Shown: piece after piece, positions 6,978 to 10,515 of the stretch | Layout of the letters: each line of letters opens with the position of its first letter | Position numbering within the stretch: position 1 is the first letter of the stretch | Position numbers and translations under genes: made by a program | The notes under the pieces: generated by a model | Told to the model about the DNA's origin: nothing | Database searches by the model: none | What the model saw: only the letters and a program-made list of their open reading frames with translations | DNA from: Reyranella sp. | Lineage (GTDB): Bacteria; Pseudomonadota; Alphaproteobacteria; Reyranellales; Reyranellaceae | NCBI GenBank assembly: GCA_016780605.1 | Contig: JADHLS010000108.1 | Coordinates: forward strand, 1-10,515 | Length of the DNA: 10,515 bases | Direction: 5' to 3'

Positions 6978-7844
6978 TCAGGCCGCGAAGGCCACGGGCC
7001 TGGTCGTGCCCCTGATCTGGGTGCGATGCATGATGCGCCGCGCCGCGCCGTCGAAGGGATCGCGACGATGCATGGTCGAACGGTTGTCCCACATCACGAG
7101 ATCGCCCAGGCGCCAGACATGCTCGTAGACGAACTGGCGTTGCGTCACGTGCGCCCACAGCTCTTCCAGCAGCGCGTCCGACTCGAGCTTCGAATAGCCC
7201 TCGACATAGGAGTTGCGCCGCCGTCCGAGATAGAGCGTGGGCCGGCCGTTGCCGGGATGGCGCAGGATCGCCGGATGCCAGGCGCCCGGCGCGGCCATCG
7301 GGTCGTCCGTCGGAGTGACGCCCTTGCGCAGATAGCCGCCGGAATTGTAGGTGCCGTCGTGCTTGATGCGGCGGCCTTCGATCTTGCGCCGCAGTTCCGC
7401 CGGCAGGCCTGAGCACGCCGCCTGCATGCCACAGAACCAGGTGTTGCCGCCGCTCTGCGGGATCTCCAGCGCATAGAGCATGGAGGCATCGGGCGGCGTG
7501 TCGAGATAGCTCATGTCGGTGTGCCACACCGCCTCGCCCGCGCCCAGGGCGCCGATCGGCTCGCCCTTGGCGTCGAGCACATTCGAGACGACGTAGATGT
7601 CGGGATAGCCGGGCGGGCTGATGCGGCCGCGCTCCTGGTTGGGCGGCGGGTCGAGTTCGCCGAAGCGGCGACTGAAGGCGAGAAGGTCATCGTCGCTGAG
7701 CTGCTGGCCGTGCAGCAGGATCATCGAGTGCTCGGTCCAGGCCTCCTCGATCGCGGCGAACTCGCCATCGCCCAGCCGCCTGAGATCGACGCCGGAAATC
7801 TCCGCGCCAACCGCCGCACTCACCGCGCGCACCGTCACGGCCAT
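6978..7844 (-). CDS. TauD/TfdA family Fe(II)/2-oxoglutarate dioxygenase
   Basis: This is a 288-residue cytoplasmic dioxygenase that would couple oxidation of a small substrate to decarboxylation of 2-oxoglutarate. The iron-binding facial triad is intact: WHTD gives H108 and D110, and NRSTMHRRDPFD gives H259. The 2-oxoglutarate-binding arginines are in GAARRIMHRTQIRG (R270 and R274). The N-terminal GAEISGVDLRRLGD and the FGELDPPP segment are family typical, and the length is normal. The substrate cannot be read from sequence; TauD relatives act on taurine, phenoxyacetates, alkyl sulfates and others. The start has a perfect AGGAGG 6 bases upstream, suggesting strong translation. It is the first gene of a three-gene operon with the FAD oxidase and LysE exporter. 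Confidence 0.93.
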   Translation of the reverse strand: MAVTVRAVSAAVGAEISGVDLRRLGDGEFAAIEEAWTEHSMILLHGQQLSDDDLLAFSRRFGELDPPPNQERGRISPPGYPDIYVVSNVLDAKGEPIGALGAGEAVWHTDMSYLDTPPDASMLYALEIPQSGGNTWFCGMQAACSGLPAELRRKIEGRRIKHDGTYNSGGYLRKGVTPTDDPMAAPGAWHPAILRHPGNGRPTLYLGRRRNSYVEGYSKLESDALLEELWAHVTQRQFVYEHVWRLGDLVMWDNRSTMHRRDPFDGAARRIMHRTQIRGTTRPVAFAA

Positions 7845-7860
7845 GTCGTTCCTCCTGCTC

Positions 7861-7896
7861 TCATGTTCCTCTCCCCCAAGGGCGAGAGGAGCATGA
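7861..7896. repeat. Imperfect intergenic palindrome, REP-like hairpin
   Basis: The left arm is 7861-7877 (TCATGTTCCTCTCCCCC) and the right arm 7880-7896 (GGGCGAGAGGAGCATGA). The arms pair at 15 of 17 positions, one of the exceptions being a possible G-U wobble, around a tiny AA loop. It sits in the 85-bp gap between the alpha/beta hydrolase stop and the TauD start, just upstream of the TauD ribosome site. No T-run follows on the minus strand, so it is not a classic terminator. It may be a dispersed repeat, an mRNA stabiliser or a processing site. Confidence 0.6.
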
Positions 7897-7929
7897 ACGC
7901 TGTGATGATCGACCCGCCGTCCTGCTCGA

Positions 7930-8973
7930 TCAAGCGCCCAGCGATTGCTTCAGCCAGGCGGCGAGCGCGGCCGCCGCGGCCGGCATGATCGGGCCGGCGA
8001 AACCGGCGTCGGTCGGCCATTGCGCGACCTTGAGATTGTGACTGGCCGAAGGAACGATCACCGCCTCGCCCGGCGCGCCGCGTTTGTCGAGGGCGTCGAT
8101 CAAGGGCTGTACGTCGTCCATCGGCACGACCTGGCGGTCGGCGGCACCCTGCACCAGCAGGCAGGGCAGACGCGAGGCGAACAGGGCCTTCGCGGGATCG
8201 AAGGCCAGCAGGCTCTGCAGGAAAGGGCCGGCATAGGGCGGAAAGAGCGCGTCGAGTTCGAGCGGCACGTCGGACGGCACGTGGCCCGTCGACTGGATGG
8301 CGGCGATCACCCGATCGGCCGGGGCCCCCAGCCTGGGCGCGCCGCGCGCGATCTGGGCGCGCAGGATGTCGACCAGCGGACGGCCGGGCGTCGACACCAA
8401 CACCAGGACGTGCGGCGGATTCGTCTTGATGGTCGGCGCCGCCGCCAGCACCAGCAGCCCCCCTTCGCTGTGGCCCAGCAGGGCGGTCGCATAGGCCTTG
8501 ATCTCGTCGTGCTGCACCAGCTCGGCATGCGCCGCCGCGACGTCGCCGACGAAATTGTCCCAGGCGAAGAAGCGCTCCTGCTCGGCCAGCGAGCCGCTGG
8601 GCTTCGGGGTCGAGGCGCCGATGCCGCGCTTGTCGTAGCGCAGGGTGGCGATGCCGGCCTCGGCCAGCACTTCAGCGATCTGCTTCAGGAGATCGATGCG
8701 CTCGGGAACCAGCGGGTTGTTGCCGTCGCGGTCGGTCGGTCCGCTCCCCGCCACCAGCACGACACCCGGCACCTTCTCGAGCTCGCTCCAGATCGGCAGC
8801 AGCAGTGTGCCGGCGAGCGTCACGCCTTCGCTGCCGGCAAAGCGCACCGCGCGCTGCTTGGTGCCTTTGGCGTAGAAGCGGGGACGCGCCGGCGGGGTCT
8901 GAGTCTTCGTCTGGGCCTCGGCCGCGGCCGGCGCCAGCGCGCCCATCGCCAGCAGGAGGCGGCGCCCCATCAT
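7930..8973 (-). CDS. Exported alpha/beta hydrolase (esterase-like)
   Basis: This is a 347-residue serine hydrolase with a short signal peptide (MMGRRLLLAMGALAPAAAEA, likely cleaved near residue 20), so it is expected in the periplasm. The catalytic triad is visible: nucleophile S169 in LLGHSEGG, D279 in VQGAADRQV and H312 in ASHNLK. GSGPTDRDGN (76-85) is the likely oxyanion-hole loop and RYDKRGIGAS (112-121) is a typical landmark of this esterase/dienelactone-hydrolase-like group. The substrate is unknown. It begins 10 bp after the HIT stop on the same strand, so it is probably translated from the his-HIT transcript, although no good Shine-Dalgarno is seen. The mature N-terminus is Thr/Pro/Gln-rich. 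Confidence 0.88.
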   Translation of the reverse strand: MMGRRLLLAMGALAPAAAEAQTKTQTPPARPRFYAKGTKQRAVRFAGSEGVTLAGTLLLPIWSELEKVPGVVLVAGSGPTDRDGNNPLVPERIDLLKQIAEVLAEAGIATLRYDKRGIGASTPKPSGSLAEQERFFAWDNFVGDVAAAHAELVQHDEIKAYATALLGHSEGGLLVLAAAPTIKTNPPHVLVLVSTPGRPLVDILRAQIARGAPRLGAPADRVIAAIQSTGHVPSDVPLELDALFPPYAGPFLQSLLAFDPAKALFASRLPCLLVQGAADRQVVPMDDVQPLIDALDKRGAPGEAVIVPSASHNLKVAQWPTDAGFAGPIMPAAAAALAAWLKQSLGA

Positions 8974-8983
8974 GGCAGGGCGG

Positions 8984-9352
8984 TCATTCGTGGACGCGAC
9001 CCCAGCGCGGCCGCTGCTTGCCGCTCACGATATGGACATGGAAGTGGAACACGATCTGGCCGCCATTGGCGCCGTTGTTGGCGACCAGGCGATAGCCGTC
9101 CTCCTCCAGGCCGAGCTGGCGCGCCACGGCGCCGACGGCGCGCCAGAAGCCGGCCACCATCTCGGTCGACGCCTTGGCGCTGAAATCCATGTTGGAGACG
9201 TATTCGCCCTTGGGAATCACCAGCACGTGCACAGGCGCCTGCGGGTTGATGTCGTGGAAGGCGAGCGCGAAGTCGTCCTCGTAGACCTTCTTGCAGGGCA
9301 GCTCGCCGCGCAGGATGCGGGCGAAGATGTTGTTGCGATCGTAGTCGGCCAT
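8984..9352 (-). CDS. HIT family protein (Hint-like nucleotide phosphoramidase)
   Basis: This is a 122-residue cytoplasmic protein of the histidine-triad family, Hint branch, which hydrolyses AMP-linked phosphoramidates and related nucleotides. The start NIFARILRGELPCKKVYED is classic for the family. AFHDINPQAPVHVLVIPK follows, and the active-site triad is HFHVHIVSGK (H103, H105, H107) after GANGGQIV. It ends in RPRWG, as Hint proteins do. It starts 31 bp after hisE; a HIT gene behind hisE is a familiar alphaproteobacterial arrangement. The upstream ribosome site is weak (GGGACC next to the ATG). Confidence 0.95.
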   Translation of the reverse strand: MADYDRNNIFARILRGELPCKKVYEDDFALAFHDINPQAPVHVLVIPKGEYVSNMDFSAKASTEMVAGFWRAVGAVARQLGLEEDGYRLVANNGANGGQIVFHFHVHIVSGKQRPRWGRVHE

Positions 9353-9383
9353 GGTCCCGGTTTAGCGCGGGGGTGCCGACGCG

Positions 9384-9767
9384 TCACTTGTGCTTGCGCG
9401 CGGCCTTTTCGGCGATGCCTGAGATGCCTTCGCGACGGGCGAGCTCGCTCCAGACCGCCTTGGGCTTGACGCCGGTCGCCGCCCACAGGGTGAGCAGGTG
9501 GTAGAGCACGTCGGCGCTTTCGCCGACCAGCTTGCCCTTGTCGCCGCGGATGCCCTCGATCAGCGCCTCGACCGCTTCCTCGCCCAGCTTCTTGGCGATC
9601 TGCTGGCGGCCGCGGCTGAACAGGCGCGCCGTATAAGAGGTGTCGGGATCGGCGCCCTTTCGGCTGTCGATGACGAAGTACAGGCGGTCGAGGACGTGGC
9701 CGTGATCGTCGGCGACGCCGTTCCCGCGCTTCTTTTGCGCTTTCTTGGGTTTCTTCTTCTTGGCCAT
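9384..9767 (-). CDS. hisE: Phosphoribosyl-ATP pyrophosphatase
   Basis: HisE converts phosphoribosyl-ATP to phosphoribosyl-AMP, the second step of histidine synthesis, in the cytoplasm. The 127-residue protein shows the alpha-helical MazG-like fold signature: LDRLYFVIDSRK (26-37), TSYTARLFSRGRQQIAKKLG, EEAVEALIEG (63-72) and GESADVLYHLLTLWAATGV (82-100), which holds the metal-binding acidic residues. The first 14 residues are an unusual lysine-rich extension (MAKKKKPKKAQKKR) before the core. If it is an annotation effect, the real start would be downstream, but the ATG at 9765-9767 is the only obvious one; a GGAG lies about 15 bases upstream, which is far. The gene is 90 bp downstream of hisF. 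Confidence 0.95.
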   Translation of the reverse strand: MAKKKKPKKAQKKRGNGVADDHGHVLDRLYFVIDSRKGADPDTSYTARLFSRGRQQIAKKLGEEAVEALIEGIRGDKGKLVGESADVLYHLLTLWAATGVKPKAVWSELARREGISGIAEKAARKHK

Positions 9768-9829
9768 CCGGGGGAGTACTCCGTCGCCCGTTCAATAGAG
9801 GGGAGGGCGATTGCGCGCGCCTCTTACAG

Positions 9830-9866
9830 GGCGCGTGATACTTATTCTACGCGAAAATCACGCGCC
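9830..9866. terminator. Perfect 10-bp inverted repeat at the hisF stop, possible attenuating hairpin
   Basis: GGCGCGTGAT (9830-9839) and ATCACGCGCC (9857-9866) are exact inverted repeats around a 17-base spacer. The right arm contains the hisF stop codon (9858-9860). There is no T-run on the minus strand after the stem, so a full intrinsic terminator is unlikely; it might reduce read-through into hisE or protect the hisF message. Confidence 0.35.
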
Positions 9867-10515
9867 GCGCGAGATTTGTCGGATCGGGACGCCGGCTTGC
9901 GCCAGTCGCTCCTTCGCCTGTGCGATGGTGAACTCGCCGAAATGGAAGATCGAGGCCGCGAGCACCGCCGAGGCGCCGCCCTTCACGACGCCATCGACCA
10001 GGTCATCGAGCGTCCCGACGCCGCCCGAGGCCACCACCGGCACCGGCACGGCGTCCGACACCGCGCGGGTGAGCGCGAGGTCGAAACCCGACTTGGTGCC
10101 GTCGCGATCCATCGAGGTCAGCAGGATCTCGCCCGCGCCGGAATCGGTCATGCGCGTGGCCCAGCCGACGGCGTCGAGTCCGGTCGGCTTGCGGCCACCG
10201 TGGGTGAATACCTCCCAGCGGCCGGGTCCCGTCTGACGGGCGTCGATTGCCACCACGATGCACTGGTCGCCGTATTTCTCGGCCGCCTCGCGCACGAACT
10301 CCGGCCGTGCCACGGCGGCGGAGTTGATCGAGACCTTGTCGGCGCCGGCCAGCAGCAGGCGGCGGATGTCCTCGATCGATCGCACGCCACCGCCCACGGT
10401 CAGGGGCATGAAGCACTGGTCGGCCGTCCGCGCCACGACGTCGAGGATGGTGTCGCGATTCTCGTGGCTGGCCGTGATGTCGAGGAAGGTGAGCTCGTCG
10501 GCGCCGGCGGCGTCG
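9858..10515 (-). CDS. hisF: Imidazole glycerol phosphate synthase cyclase subunit, 5' end outside window
   Basis: HisF, with HisH, makes imidazole glycerol phosphate and AICAR from PRFAR and ammonia. The visible 218 residues are most of the (beta/alpha)8 barrel; about 35-40 N-terminal residues, with the first catalytic Asp (D11 in Thermotoga), are beyond base 10515. Visible motifs are [48 protein letters not shown] (the second catalytic Asp), [30 protein letters not shown] and [15 protein letters not shown]. An in-frame GTG at 10434-10436 encodes an internal valine and is not the start. hisE and HIT follow on the same strand. Confidence 0.97.
   Translation of the reverse strand, partial: DAAGADELTFLDITASHENRDTILDVVARTADQCFMPLTVGGGVRSIEDIRRLLLAGADKVSINSAAVARPEFVREAAEKYGDQCIVVAIDARQTGPGRWEVFTHGGRKPTGLDAVGWATRMTDSGAGEILLTSMDRDGTKSGFDLALTRAVSDAVPVPVVASGGVGTLDDLVDGVVKGGASAVLAASIFHFGEFTIAQAKERLAQAGVPIRQISRGA

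Noticed and set aside
7945..9183. A 412-codon open frame on the plus strand
   Set aside because: It is antisense to the alpha/beta hydrolase and HIT genes, both with clear catalytic motifs; its product is low-complexity Arg/Gly/His-rich.
9773..9782. GGAGTACTCC palindrome just upstream of hisE
   Set aside because: A single 10-bp palindrome without a loop or T-run; too short to support a regulatory call.

Overview
The window is GC-rich, gene-dense chromosomal DNA from a proteobacterium, most probably an alphaproteobacterium. The reasons are the hisF-hisE-HIT order, the Bug-type (TctC) solute receptor and the TauD/AGPS-like catabolic genes. A Reyranella-like or other Rhodospirillales/Hyphomicrobiales relative is a guess from general gene style, not a demonstrated placement. 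Nearly all genes are on the minus strand. I see no tRNA, rRNA, CRISPR array or intact insertion sequence.

Left part (1-2898): The 3' end of a short coiled-coil/membrane-anchor gene (plus strand, 33-bp tandem repeats) converges on a small STAS/SpoIIAA-like protein gene. That gene lies 30 bp downstream of a cytosine-deaminase-like amidohydrolase and is probably cotranscribed with it. The amidohydrolase is divergent from a Tat-type Bug periplasmic receptor. The pair looks like an uptake-and-hydrolysis module for a small nitrogenous or acidic compound, but no TctA/TctB membrane partner is present. The amidohydrolase lacks two residues that are catalytic in cytosine deaminase.

Middle part (2899-4710): A roughly 290-bp stretch has no convincing gene. 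It is followed by a DUF4239-type membrane protein (minus) divergent from a 162-residue multi-pass membrane protein of no family I recognise (plus). Just beyond the latter, 4590-4707 (minus) holds a short degenerate second copy of the DUF4239 gene. It joins an internal segment directly to the C-terminus, with a deletion of about 150 codons.

Middle-right (4708-7844): A tight minus-strand operon reads TauD/TfdA dioxygenase, then an AGPS-like FAD-linked oxidase, then a LysE/RhtB exporter (gaps 25 and 10 bp). It looks like an oxidative small-molecule pathway with its own exporter. An imperfect 17-bp palindrome (7861-7896) lies between this operon and the upstream genes.

Right part (7930-10515): A minus-strand histidine cluster end reads hisF (5' end outside the window), hisE, a HIT/Hint nucleotide hydrolase, then an exported alpha/beta hydrolase. 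hisF and hisE act in histidine biosynthesis; the last two are tightly spaced followers whose link to histidine is positional only.
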